Shown here in pieces: positions 10,286-18,423 of a stretch of 58,151 nucleotides of DNA. The translations under genes and the position numbers were made by a program. Every line of letters begins with the position of its first letter. Within the stretch, counting starts at the first letter, position 1. The notes beneath the pieces are model-generated. The model was not told the origin of the DNA. It did no database searches and saw only the letters and a program-made list of their open reading frames with translations. The DNA is taken from positions 1-58,151 of the forward strand of contig JACPOW010000016.1 in the NCBI GenBank assembly GCA_016191335.1, given 5' to 3'. Source of the stretch: Elusimicrobiota bacterium. GTDB taxonomy: Bacteria > Elusimicrobiota > Elusimicrobia > UBA1565 > UBA9628.

Positions 10286-11357
10286 CCCGCACGTCGCGGT
10301 AGTACCGCTCGACCGGGAACTCGCGCACGAAGCCGTTGCCGCCGTGGATCTGCACGGCGTCGAAGCAGGCCTTGTTGGCGATGCGCGAGGCGAAGGACTT
10401 CGCCATCGACGCCTCCATCGTGCATTTCTCCCCGTTCGCGAGCCTGGACGCGGCCCGGTAGACGAGCAGGCGCGCCGCGGCGATGTTGGTCGCCATGTCG
10501 GAGATCTTGGCCTGGGTGAGCTGGAACTCGGCGAGCTTCTTGCCGAACTGCTTGCGCTGCTTCGCGTAGGAGACCGCCTCCTCGAGCGCGGCCTGGGCGA
10601 TGCCGACGGCCTGCGCGGCGATGCCGATGCGGCCGGAATCCAGCTGGCTCATCGCGATCTTGAAGCCCCCGCCGACCCCGCCGAGCAGGGCGCTCTTGGG
10701 GATCCTCGCGCCGTCGAAATTGATCTCGCGCGTGTCGGAGGCGCGCAGGCCCATCTTCTTCTCCTTCTTGCCGACGGAGAAGCCGGGCATGCCCTTCTCG
10801 ATGAGCAGGCAGGTGATGCCGCGGGAGCCCGCCTCCTTGTTCGTGGACACGAAGGTCAGGAACACGGTGGCGAAGCCGCCGTTGGTCACCCACGACTTCG
10901 TCCCGTTGACGAGCCAGTGGTCGCCCGCGTCCACGGCCGAGGTGGACAGGGAACCCGCGTCGGTCCCGGCGCCGGGCTCAGAGAGGGAGTACGCGCCGAT
11001 CCACTCGCCGGAGGCGAGCTTGGGCAGGTACCGCTTCTTCTGCTCGTCGGTGCCGTGCTTGGCGATCGCCGCGCAGACGAGCGAGTTGTGCACGGTGGCG
11101 CAGACCTGGAACGAGGCGGAGCCGCGCGCGAGCTCCTCCATCGCGGCCGCGTAGGCGAGAGGGTCGACGCCCAAGCCGCCGAACTCCTCGGGAACCGACA
11201 GCCCGAAGAAGCCGAGCTCGGCGCCTTCCTTGTAGACCGCGGGAGGGATCGCCTCGTGCTCGTCCCACTCCAAAGCCCCGGGCTTGAGGCGCTTGTCGGC
11301 GAACGCCCGCGCGGAGTCGCGCAGCATCGTCATCGATTCGGTGAAATTGAAGTCCAT
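10218..11357 (-). CDS. Acyl-CoA dehydrogenase, short-chain (butyryl-CoA) type
   Basis: 379 residues, a complete FAD-dependent acyl-CoA dehydrogenase that introduces a 2,3-double bond. The signatures GAYSLSEPGAGTDAGS and QFGKKLAEFQLTQAKISDMA are present, and the catalytic base is Glu363 in EIYEGTTEVQ, the position used by short- and medium-chain enzymes. It resembles butyryl-CoA dehydrogenases, but glutaryl-CoA or other substrates are possible. It follows the 3-hydroxybutyryl-CoA dehydrogenase gene by one base on the same strand, so the pair forms a beta-oxidation/butyrate operon read from the promoter at 12223. Confidence 0.92.
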   Translation of the reverse strand: MDFNFTESMTMLRDSARAFADKRLKPGALEWDEHEAIPPAVYKEGAELGFFGLSVPEEFGGLGVDPLAYAAAMEELARGSASFQVCATVHNSLVCAAIAKHGTDEQKKRYLPKLASGEWIGAYSLSEPGAGTDAGSLSTSAVDAGDHWLVNGTKSWVTNGGFATVFLTFVSTNKEAGSRGITCLLIEKGMPGFSVGKKEKKMGLRASDTREINFDGARIPKSALLGGVGGGFKIAMSQLDSGRIGIAAQAVGIAQAALEEAVSYAKQRKQFGKKLAEFQLTQAKISDMATNIAAARLLVYRAASRLANGEKCTMEASMAKSFASRIANKACFDAVQIHGGNGFVREFPVERYYRDVRVTEIYEGTTEVQSLIVAREVLG

Positions 11358-11358
11358 G

Positions 11359-12216
11359 TTATTTCTTGGGGTACTCGTAGAAGCCGGAGCCCGATTTGAC
11401 GCCCAGCTTCCCGTCGGCGACCATCTTCCGCAGGAGCTCCGCCGGCTTGTACTTCACGCCGCCGAAGCCCTTGTCGAGCACCTCCATGATGGCCAGGCAC
11501 ACGTCGAGGCCGATGTAGTCGGCCAGCGCGATGGGGCCCATCGGGTGCGCCATGCCGAGCTTCATGATGGTGTCGATGTCCTCTTTCGTGGAAACGCCTT
11601 CCTGGAGGCACAGGATCGCCTCGTTGATCATCGGCATGAGAACACGATTGGAAACGAAGCCGGGGAAGTCGTTGGCCACGGCCGGGATCTTGCCGAGCTT
11701 GACCGTGAGCGCCTTGACCGTCTCGGTCGCCGCGTCGGAGGTCTTCTTGCCGCGGATGATCTCGACGAGCTTCATGACCGGGACGGGGTTCATGAAGTGC
11801 ATGCCGATGACGCGCGACGGATCCTTCAAGGACGCCGCGATGTCGGTGATGGGCAACGACGAGGTGTTCGTCGCGAGGACGGCCCCCGGCGCGCCGTGGG
11901 CCTCGAGCTCCTTGAACACGGCGGTCTTGATGTCCAGGCGCTCGGGGACGGCCTCGACCGCGAGCTGGAACCCGGCGGCCTCGGCGATGGAGGTCGCGGT
12001 CTTAAGACGCGCCAGCGCGGCGTCCTTGTCGGCCGCGGTCAGGCCGCCCTTGGCGACCTGGCGGTCCATGTTCTTCGTGATCGTCGCCACGGCCTTGTCG
12101 GCGAGCTCCTTCTTCGCCTCGACGAGGGTGACGGAAAAGCCTTTCTGGGCGAAGACGTGGGCGATGCCGTTGCCCATCGTGCCTCCGCCGACGACGCAGA
12201 CGCGGGTGATGTCCAT
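11359..12216 (-). CDS. hbd: 3-hydroxybutyryl-CoA dehydrogenase
   Basis: 285 residues. It interconverts 3-hydroxyacyl-CoA and 3-oxoacyl-CoA with NAD(P). The Rossmann motif is VVGGGTMGNGIAHVFA near the N-terminus; GMHFMNPVPVMKLVEII is the family signature with the catalytic His, and VLMPMINEAI..GMAHPMGPIALAD (shown in parts) belongs to the helical C-terminal dimer domain. It is first in a two-gene operon with the acyl-CoA dehydrogenase. The start ATG at 12216 is preceded at 6 bases by TAGACT and has no ribosome site. Confidence 0.93.
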   Translation of the reverse strand: MDITRVCVVGGGTMGNGIAHVFAQKGFSVTLVEAKKELADKAVATITKNMDRQVAKGGLTAADKDAALARLKTATSIAEAAGFQLAVEAVPERLDIKTAVFKELEAHGAPGAVLATNTSSLPITDIAASLKDPSRVIGMHFMNPVPVMKLVEIIRGKKTSDAATETVKALTVKLGKIPAVANDFPGFVSNRVLMPMINEAILCLQEGVSTKEDIDTIMKLGMAHPMGPIALADYIGLDVCLAIMEVLDKGFGGVKYKPAELLRKMVADGKLGVKSGSGFYEYPKK

Positions 12217-12222
12217 GGGCCG

Positions 12223-12228
12223 AGTCTA
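12223..12228 (-). promoter_or_regulatory. -10 box (TAGACT), leaderless-type promoter of hbd
   Basis: Read on the minus strand, TAGACT is 6 bases before the ATG of hbd. There is no Shine-Dalgarno sequence and no clear -35. Confidence 0.4.
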
Positions 12229-12297
12229 TCAAATGGCTAGGCCTTTTGCCGCTCGTCCAGGGACCGGACGGCCCACGGGGAAGGCCGCCCCGTGAAC

Positions 12298-12303
12298 TAG
12301 AAT
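12298..12303 (+). promoter_or_regulatory. -10 box (TAGAAT), leaderless-type promoter
   Basis: TAGAAT lies 7 bases upstream of the ATG at 12311. There is no recognisable -35 at 17 bases and no ribosome site. Confidence 0.42.
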
Positions 12304-12310
12304 AAGCTCG

Positions 12311-13597
12311 ATGAACACTATCCTTCTCACCGTCGCGATGGCGTTCGTTCCCCCCACCTTCGCCGGCGTCGTCGCCGCCCCGCGGCTGACCGGCGCCCTC
12401 GGCGGATTCGCCGGCGTCCCGACGCTCGGCGGCGCGGCCCCCGCCCTCGCCGCGCCGTCCTTATCCGCGCCCCTCTCGCTCGCCGCCCCGTCGCTGTCCG
12501 CGCCCGCGAAGGCGGAGACGCCCCGCCTGATGCTGCCGACCGCCGTCCCCGCCTTGCCCGCCATCCCCGCCTTGCCCTCTTTGGCGAACCTCCCGTCCGC
12601 CTCCGCCAAGGCCGAGCCGTCCTCGAAGTCCCTCGACGACTCCGCGGCCGAGGCCAAGGCCCTGTTCGACGGCGGCCGCGCCGCGGCGCCCGGCGAGGGC
12701 TGGACCCTCGACGCCTTCACGGGCGACGGCGGCGCGCCGATCCAGTACAAGTCGCGCGAAGGGACGGGCGGCGGCCGGGCCCGGGTGTACGCCGGCGGCC
12801 TCGCGCTCAACGAGAGCTTCGAGCCCCTGTTCGCCCGCGCCGAGAAGCCCGCCGGCAACGAGCTCTTCCTCTGGACGCGCGGCCACGCGCCCTCCGCCTG
12901 GCTCGCGACGAAGTCCCCGATCGACGCCGACGCCCGCGACCTCGCGCGCGCCGTGCTCATCGCGGCGAAGGACTCCCCCGGAGGCAAGGTCGAGCTCGCC
13001 CTGCACTCCTTCGGCACCCTCGTCTTCCAGCGCATGGTCCAGCTCCACGCGGAGCCCGCCGTCGCCGCCGCGCTCAAGGCCCTCTCCGGCTCGCGCGTGT
13101 TCCTCCTCCACGCGACGACGCACTTCGAGGGCAGCGAGAAGAAGGCCGGCCCCGATTTCGAGCGCATGAGCCAGGCCACCCGCGCCGTCGTCGACTGGCT
13201 CAACGCCGGCGACGCCACCGCCGAGCTGTGGGAGGCGACGGCCCGGATGAACCCGTTCCTCGCGCCCGCGATCGCCGCCTGGCTCGAGACCTGGAGCTTC
13301 CAGCGCGGCCAGGTCATCGCGCTGGCCTCGAAGGACGCCGCCGGCATGATGCTGGCCGACCTCAAGGAGCCGTGGGACAAGGCCGAGCTCGTCCACGCCG
13401 ACGGCGACAAGCTCCTGAACTGGGAGAGCGCCAAGGTCCTCTTCGAGCGCCTCGGCATCGAGGCCCCCAAGGACGCGCCGCCGTCCGGCACCGTGCTGAA
13501 GGAAAAAACCGGACGCTTCCGCGCCCGCATCGTCTCCGGCGACCACTACTTCCCGCTCAAGAAGCGCGACGAGCTGGCGAAGCTCCTCAAGCCGTGA
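12311..13597 (+). CDS. Secreted alpha/beta-hydrolase-like protein with Ala/Pro-rich N-terminus
   Basis: 428 residues. An N-terminal signal peptide (MNTILLTVAMAFVPPTFAG) is followed by ~90 residues rich in Ala, Pro, Leu and Ser. The remainder looks like an alpha/beta hydrolase: the nucleophile elbow is probably ALHSFGTLV (Ser233), and the C-terminal SGDHYFPL (His412) would supply the catalytic histidine; an acidic partner is likely at LVHADGDKLL. Lipase or esterase activity is inferred. The next gene starts inside its stop (GTGA), and that gene is also an alpha/beta hydrolase, so the two probably act together. Confidence 0.65.
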   Translation: MNTILLTVAMAFVPPTFAGVVAAPRLTGALGGFAGVPTLGGAAPALAAPSLSAPLSLAAPSLSAPAKAETPRLMLPTAVPALPAIPALPSLANLPSASAKAEPSSKSLDDSAAEAKALFDGGRAAAPGEGWTLDAFTGDGGAPIQYKSREGTGGGRARVYAGGLALNESFEPLFARAEKPAGNELFLWTRGHAPSAWLATKSPIDADARDLARAVLIAAKDSPGGKVELALHSFGTLVFQRMVQLHAEPAVAAALKALSGSRVFLLHATTHFEGSEKKAGPDFERMSQATRAVVDWLNAGDATAELWEATARMNPFLAPAIAAWLETWSFQRGQVIALASKDAAGMMLADLKEPWDKAELVHADGDKLLNWESAKVLFERLGIEAPKDAPPSGTVLKEKTGRFRARIVSGDHYFPLKKRDELAKLLKP

Positions 13598-14736
13598 GCC
13601 TCCCCCGCGCCTACGCCTTCCGCGTCGACCTCCCCCGCGAGCCCGGGATCGTCGAGGCCGAGCTCGCGGACCTGACCACCACCGGCAAGACGCTCACGGA
13701 GGACGCTCTCCACATCGCGCCTCCCAAGGCCTTATGGACGAAGGTGACCAAGGCGGTGCCCGGCACCTTGGTGACCGGGACGCTCGCGCCCGAGAACCGC
13801 GCGCGCTTCCTCCTGCGCGTGCCCCGCGACTGGAACGGGCGCCTCGTCGTCGCCGCCGCCTCGGGCATCACCGACGATAGCACCTACGACCTGTACTTCT
13901 CCGACTTCCTCCTCTCCAAGGGCTACGCCTTCGCCGCGACCGACAAGGGCGTGCGCCGCGCCCTGATCGACGGCGACACCGTGGTCATGCCGATGACGCC
14001 GGAGAGCTCGGTGCGGCGCTGGGCCTCGCGCCTGGAGACCTTGGCGGAAACGGCGAGAGAGCTCATCCTTCGCCGACACGGCTCGTCGCCCGAGCGCGTC
14101 TACGCGGTCGGGCTCTCCAACGGCGGCTTCCTCGCGCGCCGCGCCGCCGAGATGGGGTTCGTGGACGGCGCCGTGGACATCTCGGGCGTGATGTGGCGGG
14201 CCGACAAGGGCAACCTCATGCGCGAGCTCCCGGCGCTGCTGCGCGCCGTGGCGAAGGACCCCTGGGACCAGGACGCCGTCGCCCGCGCCGGCTTTCCGCG
14301 TGTGGACGCGAAGTGGAAGCCGCTGTGCGACCTGTACAAGCTCGTGTACTGGGAGTCGTCGCTCGGCATCTTCATCAGCGACCTCGATCCCTCGTACGCG
14401 GGCGCCGTCGCCGATTACGACCTCGACTCCCGCCCCGCCGCCCTGGCCGCCATCCGCGAGTTCGAGAACACCGGCGACCTGAAGGCCCCGCTGATCTCCA
14501 TCGCCGGCCGCCGCGACTACCTGATCCCCTGCGCGGGCCACGCCGAGGCCTATCGCGACCTCGTGCGCTCGAAAGGGAAGGCGGAGTTGCACCGCCTCGT
14601 CTTCGAGGACGACGCCGCGCACATCGACACCAACGCGGACATGTTCCCCTTCGTCACGCCCCTCATGCCCCGCGCCCACGCCGCCTTCGACGAGCTCGTC
14701 GCCTGGGTCGAGAAGAAGACCGCCCAGCCGGCCTAG
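13594..14736 (+). CDS. Alpha/beta hydrolase, possible hydroxybutyrate-oligomer or tannase-type esterase
   Basis: 380 residues starting at GTG 13594, overlapping the upstream TGA. The nucleophile motif is VGLSNGGFLARRAAE (Ser175). Downstream SIAGRRDYLIPCAGH and EDDAAHIDTN supply a likely aspartate and histidine to complete a triad. No signal peptide is evident. The layout (long N-terminal beta region, then GLSNGG) recalls tannase/feruloyl esterase and 3-hydroxybutyrate oligomer hydrolases. The convergent gene is 3-hydroxybutyrate dehydrogenase, so release of 3-hydroxybutyrate from oligomers is a reasonable hypothesis, not a demonstrated function. Confidence 0.7.
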   Translation: MSLPRAYAFRVDLPREPGIVEAELADLTTTGKTLTEDALHIAPPKALWTKVTKAVPGTLVTGTLAPENRARFLLRVPRDWNGRLVVAAASGITDDSTYDLYFSDFLLSKGYAFAATDKGVRRALIDGDTVVMPMTPESSVRRWASRLETLAETARELILRRHGSSPERVYAVGLSNGGFLARRAAEMGFVDGAVDISGVMWRADKGNLMRELPALLRAVAKDPWDQDAVARAGFPRVDAKWKPLCDLYKLVYWESSLGIFISDLDPSYAGAVADYDLDSRPAALAAIREFENTGDLKAPLISIAGRRDYLIPCAGHAEAYRDLVRSKGKAELHRLVFEDDAAHIDTNADMFPFVTPLMPRAHAAFDELVAWVEKKTAQPA

Positions 14737-14744
14737 CGCCTCAC

Positions 14745-14774
14745 TGGTGCCAGGCCTACCGATGTTTGCGTTGG
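14745..14774 (-). repeat. REP-like repeat copy (inverted relative to the copies at 16405-16480)
   Basis: Its reverse complement matches positions 16448-16477 at 29 of 30 bases, including the core GGTAGGCCTGGCACCA. It contains the GTAG tetranucleotide common in REP elements. It lies between the convergent ends of the esterase and bdhA genes, a usual REP site. Confidence 0.7.
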
Positions 14775-14793
14775 GTTTAGATCGGGCTCTGTC

Positions 14794-15576
14794 TTACTGG
14801 GCGGTCCAGCCACCATCCACGGTCAGCGCCGCACCTCGCATCTGGGACGCCGCGTCGGAGCACAGGAACACGACCATTCCGCCGATCTGATCCGGGGTGG
14901 CGAACTCGTGGGACGGTTGCTTCTCGGCCAGCAGCTTCGTCTTCGCCTCGGCCTCGGTCATGCGGTCGCGCGCCGCGAGCGCGTCGATCTGCTTCTGAAC
15001 CAGCGGCGTCAGCACCCAGCCGGGGCAGATCGCGTTGCAGGTCACTCCGGTCGGCGCCGTCTCCAGGGCGACCGTCTTGGTCAGGCCGATGAGGCCGTGC
15101 TTGGCGGCGACGTAGGCGGCCTTGTGCACCGACGCGACGAGGCCGTGCGCCGAGGCGATGTTGACGATGCGCCCCCAGCCGCGCTTCTTCATCCCCGGCA
15201 GGGCCGCGCGGATGGTGTGGAAGCTCGAGGACAGGTTGATCGCGATGATGGCGTCCCACTTGTCCGCCTGGAACTCCTCGACCGGGGCCAGGTGCTGGAT
15301 GCCGGCGTTGTTGACGAGGATGTCGACCTTGCCCAAGGTCCGCTCGGCCGCCATGATCATCGCGGCGACCTCCGCCGGCTTGCTCATGTCGGCGTCCTGA
15401 TAGGCCGCGGGCGCCCCGGACAGACGCTCGAGCGAGAGGCGGATGGCCTCGATCTCCTTCGTGTCGCCGAAGCCGTTGATCATCACCGACGCGCCCTGCT
15501 GCGCTAGCGCCTTGGCCACGCCAAGGCCGATTCCGCTCGTCGAACCCGTCACCACCGCCGTTTTGCCCTTTAACAT
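14794..15576 (-). CDS. bdhA: D-3-hydroxybutyrate dehydrogenase (short-chain dehydrogenase)
   Basis: 260 residues. It interconverts 3-hydroxybutyrate and acetoacetate with NAD. The cofactor motif is TGSTSGIGLGVAKAL, NNAGIQH is the conserved stabilising segment, and the catalytic pair is Tyr155/Lys159 in YVAAKHG after Ser in NIASAHGL. The pattern NNAGIQHLAPVEEF..WDAIIAINLSSSFH is specific to the hydroxybutyrate dehydrogenase branch. Start: ATG 15576 (MLKGKTAVVTG) rather than the upstream ATG 15603, because the -10 box TACAAT lies between them and the family begins here. It links hydroxybutyrate use to acetoacetate and hence to the CoA-transferase. Confidence 0.92.
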   Translation of the reverse strand: MLKGKTAVVTGSTSGIGLGVAKALAQQGASVMINGFGDTKEIEAIRLSLERLSGAPAAYQDADMSKPAEVAAMIMAAERTLGKVDILVNNAGIQHLAPVEEFQADKWDAIIAINLSSSFHTIRAALPGMKKRGWGRIVNIASAHGLVASVHKAAYVAAKHGLIGLTKTVALETAPTGVTCNAICPGWVLTPLVQKQIDALAARDRMTEAEAKTKLLAEKQPSHEFATPDQIGGMVVFLCSDAASQMRGAALTVDGGWTAQ

Positions 15577-15582
15577 GGGCGT

Positions 15583-15588
15583 ATTGTA
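15583..15588 (-). promoter_or_regulatory. -10 box (TACAAT), leaderless-type promoter of bdhA
   Basis: Read on the minus strand, TACAAT ends 6 bases before the ATG at 15576. There is no ribosome site between them. Confidence 0.48.
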
Positions 15589-15618
15589 TATCAGATGGCG
15601 CACTTCATGACGCCAGAC

Positions 15619-16362
15619 CTAGCGGCGTTGAGAATACCGGGTCACCGAGCTGGGCGAAAGGTGCAGCCACCCTGCCACAGCGCTCAAAGTGTGACCCCGC
15701 GTGATGGCCTCCTTCGTCAGCCGGGAGCGAACGGAGGTCAACAGCGGACGACGCGCAGAGGAACGCAGTTCACCGAGCGAAACGCCGAATTCCAGGCTTA
15801 TTCTTTGTCCAAGCTCCTCCAATTCTTCTTTGGACCCGGCGAGAGATCTCTTCAGATCCAGGATTTCCTCTTCCGACGGCGCCAGCCATGGATCGAAATC
15901 CGTGATGGCGTCATCCTCGCCTGGGTCGGGCTGGAGCCGCGCGCTCGACCAGGGCCAATCTCTGACTTTCTTGACGAGGCCGGCGCGAACCGGGTTCTGA
16001 TGGATATATCGGATCAGAGCCGCGAGATATGCCTCATCGGCGCAAATGATGGCCCGGTGCCGAGCCTGAAATAGATGGCCCTCGCGGTCGAGGCGCCTAT
16101 TGAATCCGCACGCATACCCGGTGAGGAATCTGTGCATGATCGACGATAGCAGGGTGTTTCCCACCTGGAGCGCCAAATGGAAATGGTTGCTCATCAGGCA
16201 GTAGGCCAGGACTCGAGCCTCGGATTGACGCACGATGCACTCAAGAGATTCGAGAAATCGAACTCGGTCCTGGTCGTCCGCGTAGATGGCGCGCCCATCC
16301 ACGCCTCGCGCCATCACGTGGTACACTGCGCCGGAATAGTGGATTCTTGCTCGTCGTCCCAT
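15619..16362 (-). CDS. REP-associated tyrosine transposase (RAYT, Y1_Tnp family)
   Basis: 247 residues from ATG 16362 (MGRRARIHYSGAVYHVMARG). The HUH metal motif is SNHFHLALQ (His60, His62) and the single catalytic tyrosine is Tyr119 in IRYIHQNPVRAG; WPWSSA follows, as in TnpA_REP proteins. These enzymes nick single-stranded REP hairpins by a 5'-phosphotyrosine intermediate and are usually single-copy domesticated genes, not insertion sequences. A C-terminal helix-turn-helix-like segment (SAVAGWLHLSPSSVTRYSQ) may bind DNA. Its codon use is more mixed than that of its neighbours, suggesting acquisition. Matching repeats lie at 14745 and 16405-16480. Confidence 0.9.
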   Translation of the reverse strand: MGRRARIHYSGAVYHVMARGVDGRAIYADDQDRVRFLESLECIVRQSEARVLAYCLMSNHFHLALQVGNTLLSSIMHRFLTGYACGFNRRLDREGHLFQARHRAIICADEAYLAALIRYIHQNPVRAGLVKKVRDWPWSSARLQPDPGEDDAITDFDPWLAPSEEEILDLKRSLAGSKEELEELGQRISLEFGVSLGELRSSARRPLLTSVRSRLTKEAITRGHTLSAVAGWLHLSPSSVTRYSQRR

Positions 16363-16404
16363 ATATAACAGACGATTTCCCCCCCAAAAAAGTTGCATCT
16401 CCCT

Positions 16405-16480
16405 ATCGGCAGATCTGGCACCAACGCAATTATCGGCAGGCCTGGCACCAACGCAAACAACGGTAGGCCTGGCACCAATT
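16405..16480 (+). repeat. Three tandem REP-like units, 27-bp period, upstream of kamA
   Basis: Three units begin CGGCAGATCTGGCACCAACG, CGGCAGGCCTGGCACCAACG and CGGTAGGCCTGGCACCAATT at 16407, 16434 and 16461. They sit between the divergent RAYT and kamA genes, and the third unit runs up to the kamA -10 box. An inverted fourth copy is at 14745-14774. Confidence 0.75.
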
Positions 16481-16483
16481 TTC

Positions 16484-16489
16484 TATAAT
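16484..16489 (+). promoter_or_regulatory. -10 box (TATAAT) of kamA
   Basis: A consensus TATAAT ends 5 bases before the kamA ATG at 16495, immediately after the last REP unit. No ribosome site is present, so the transcript is probably leaderless. The repeat array occupies the -35 region. Confidence 0.55.
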
Positions 16490-16494
16490 GGGCC

Positions 16495-17856
16495 ATGGCC
16501 AAAAAAGTCAAGGCGGACGCGTCCCGGCAGCCGTTCCAGTACCCCCTCAAGCGGGAGTTCAAGGAACCGGACTGGACGCGCCTGCCGGGCTATAAGGGCG
16601 TCACGAAGGAGCAGTGGGAGTCGGCGCTGTGGCAGCGCCAGCACTCGGCCAAGAACCTCAAGGACCTCAAGGACGCGTTCGGCCCCTTCCTGAGCGACGA
16701 GCTCGCCGAGGAGATCGTCAAGGACCAGAGCGAGAAGGCGACGATGTCGCTCCTCATCCCGCCCCAGATGCTCAACACGATGAACGAGAAGGATCTCAAG
16801 AACGATCCCGTCCGCCGCTACATGATCCCGATCGTCTCCGACCGCCACCCGGAGTGGCCGAACCACCCCAAGGCGAGCCGCGACAGCCTGCACGAGTCCG
16901 AGATGTGGGCCAGCGAGGGCCTGACGCACCGCTACCCGACCAAGGTGCTGGCGGAGATGATCGCCACCTGCCCTCAGTACTGCGGCCACTGCACGCGCAT
17001 GGACCTCGTGGGCAACTCCGTGCCGCAGGTGACCAAGCACAAGTTCGAGGGACAGCCCAAGGACCGCTACGCCGCGATGCTCGACTACCTGCGCAAGACG
17101 CCGTCGGTGCGCGACGTGGTCGTCTCCGGCGGCGACGTGGCCAACGTGCCGATCGCCCAGCTCGAGGCGTTCCTGATGGAGCTGATGGACATCCCCAACA
17201 TCAAGGACATCCGCCTCGCGACGAAGGGCCTGCAGGGCCTGCCCCAGCACTTCCTCCAGGACGACGTGCTCAAGGCGCTCGAGCGAATCTCCAAGCGCGC
17301 CTGGGCGCGGGGCATCGACATCGCCGTGCACACGCACGTCAACCACGCCCAGCAGGTGACCCCGCTCGTCGGCAAGGCCGTGCGCAAGCTGCTCGAGATG
17401 GGATTCCGCGACGTGCGCAACCAGGGCGTCCTGCTGCGCGGCGTGAACACCACCCGCCAGGACCTGCTCGAGCTGTGCTTCATGCTGCTCGACCACGCGA
17501 AGATCATGCCGTACTACTTCTACATGGCCGACATGATCCCCAACTCCGAGCACTGGCGCCTGTCCATCGCCGAGGGAATGAAGCTCCAGCACGACATCAT
17601 GGGCTACCTGCCCGGCTTCGCGACTCCGCGCGTGACCGTGGACGTGCCGTACGTCGGCAAGCGCTGGATCCACCAGCTCGCCGATTACGACAAGGTCAAG
17701 GGCATCTCCTACTGGACCAAGGGCTACCGCACCGGCATCGAGGCCGACGACGAGGACGCGCTGACGCGCCGCTACGAGTACCTCGACCCCGTGTACACCT
17801 TGCCCGCCGAGGGCCAGGAGTACTGGCGCAAGGAAGCCGCGGCCCTAGCGCGCTGA
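16495..17856 (+). CDS. kamA: Lysine 2,3-aminomutase family radical SAM enzyme
   Basis: 453 residues. The radical SAM cluster motif CPQYCGHC holds Cys159, Cys163 and Cys166 (CxxxCxxC). From the C. subterminale enzyme, two aspartates hold the substrate's epsilon-amino group; the aligned Asp346 (MADMIPN) and Asp383 (VDVPYVGK) are both kept at the same 37-residue spacing, whereas glutamate 2,3-aminomutases carry Lys and Asn there. Lys389, six residues after Asp383, is the likely PLP lysine (seven in the reference). I therefore infer L-lysine to beta-lysine. No EF-P or beta-lysine acetyltransferase gene is adjacent; catabolic aminotransferases lie elsewhere in the window. Confidence 0.87.
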   Translation: MAKKVKADASRQPFQYPLKREFKEPDWTRLPGYKGVTKEQWESALWQRQHSAKNLKDLKDAFGPFLSDELAEEIVKDQSEKATMSLLIPPQMLNTMNEKDLKNDPVRRYMIPIVSDRHPEWPNHPKASRDSLHESEMWASEGLTHRYPTKVLAEMIATCPQYCGHCTRMDLVGNSVPQVTKHKFEGQPKDRYAAMLDYLRKTPSVRDVVVSGGDVANVPIAQLEAFLMELMDIPNIKDIRLATKGLQGLPQHFLQDDVLKALERISKRAWARGIDIAVHTHVNHAQQVTPLVGKAVRKLLEMGFRDVRNQGVLLRGVNTTRQDLLELCFMLLDHAKIMPYYFYMADMIPNSEHWRLSIAEGMKLQHDIMGYLPGFATPRVTVDVPYVGKRWIHQLADYDKVKGISYWTKGYRTGIEADDEDALTRRYEYLDPVYTLPAEGQEYWRKEAAALAR

Positions 17857-18300
17857 GCCGAAGTAGAACCTCACGCCGATCCCTCCGTCGGCGTCCACCC
17901 CGCCCGTCGGCGTCATGCGGAAGACCGGGCCGGCCTCGGCGAAGAACTCGATCGGCTGGCGCGTGATGCGCCAGGTCAAGCCCGCGATGGTGCGCACGCC
18001 GAACTCCGCGTCGCGGCGGGTCTCCAGGCGCGGGCCGGCGCCGACGTAGACGCCGAGCTTGCCTTCCTCGGGCTGGGGCAGGAGGTTCCACATGTGGTAC
18101 AGGACGTCGCCCCACATCACGGTGTCGCCGCTGAAGCCGACGCCGACGTCGAGCGCGATGTCCCGGTCGAGCCACAGCTTGGCCGTGCCGCCGATCGGGT
18201 CGCCCGCGATGATGCCGATCCCCACCTCTTTGACGGGAGTCTCCGCCGCGGCCCCGGAGGCCGCGGTCGCGAGCGCCAGCGCGATCAAGATGTTCTTCAT
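17845..18300 (-). CDS. Small exported, predicted outer-membrane beta-barrel-like protein
   Basis: 151 residues with a clear signal peptide (MKNILIALALATAASGAAAE). The mature part is alternating hydrophobic/polar strands rich in Gly and aromatic residues, ending in GIGVRFYFGSAR; FYF near the C-terminus resembles a barrel-closing strand, although the last residue is Arg rather than Phe. The function is unknown. The start ATG has a good ribosome site (GGGGGGAT) and a TATAAT at 18326-18331 with a normal ~25-base leader, unlike many genes here. The 3' end overlaps kamA by 12 bases. Confidence 0.68.
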   Translation of the reverse strand: MKNILIALALATAASGAAAETPVKEVGIGIIAGDPIGGTAKLWLDRDIALDVGVGFSGDTVMWGDVLYHMWNLLPQPEEGKLGVYVGAGPRLETRRDAEFGVRTIAGLTWRITRQPIEFFAEAGPVFRMTPTGGVDADGGIGVRFYFGSAR

Positions 18301-18386
18301 AATCCCCCCTGATTTGCGACAACGGATTATAGCCCCTGTTGCCGGAGCGCGACCATCAAATCATCCCTAAATCACGCCGCGTCCTC

Positions 18387-18415
18387 TTGTTCGGCGCGAC
18401 GGCCGGAGGTACACT
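18387..18415 (+). promoter_or_regulatory. Promoter of otsA: TTGTTC-N17-TACACT
   Basis: The -35 TTGTTC (18387-18392) and -10 TACACT (18410-18415) are separated by 17 bases. The start codon follows at 18421 (GTG) or 18424 (ATG), so any leader is at most a few bases. Confidence 0.5.
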
Positions 18416-18423
18416 GAGCCGTG

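Noticed and set aside
16405-16480. Possible CRISPR array from the regularly spaced repeats
   Set aside because: Only three units in direct tandem with no spacers, a related inverted copy beside a RAYT gene, and no cas genes. REP elements explain it.
16495-17856. EpmB (EF-P lysine) or glutamate 2,3-aminomutase instead of lysine 2,3-aminomutase
   Set aside because: The two lysine-binding aspartates are kept at the right spacing, and the 453-residue length exceeds the short EpmB (~340); no efp/epmA neighbour. Not fully excluded.
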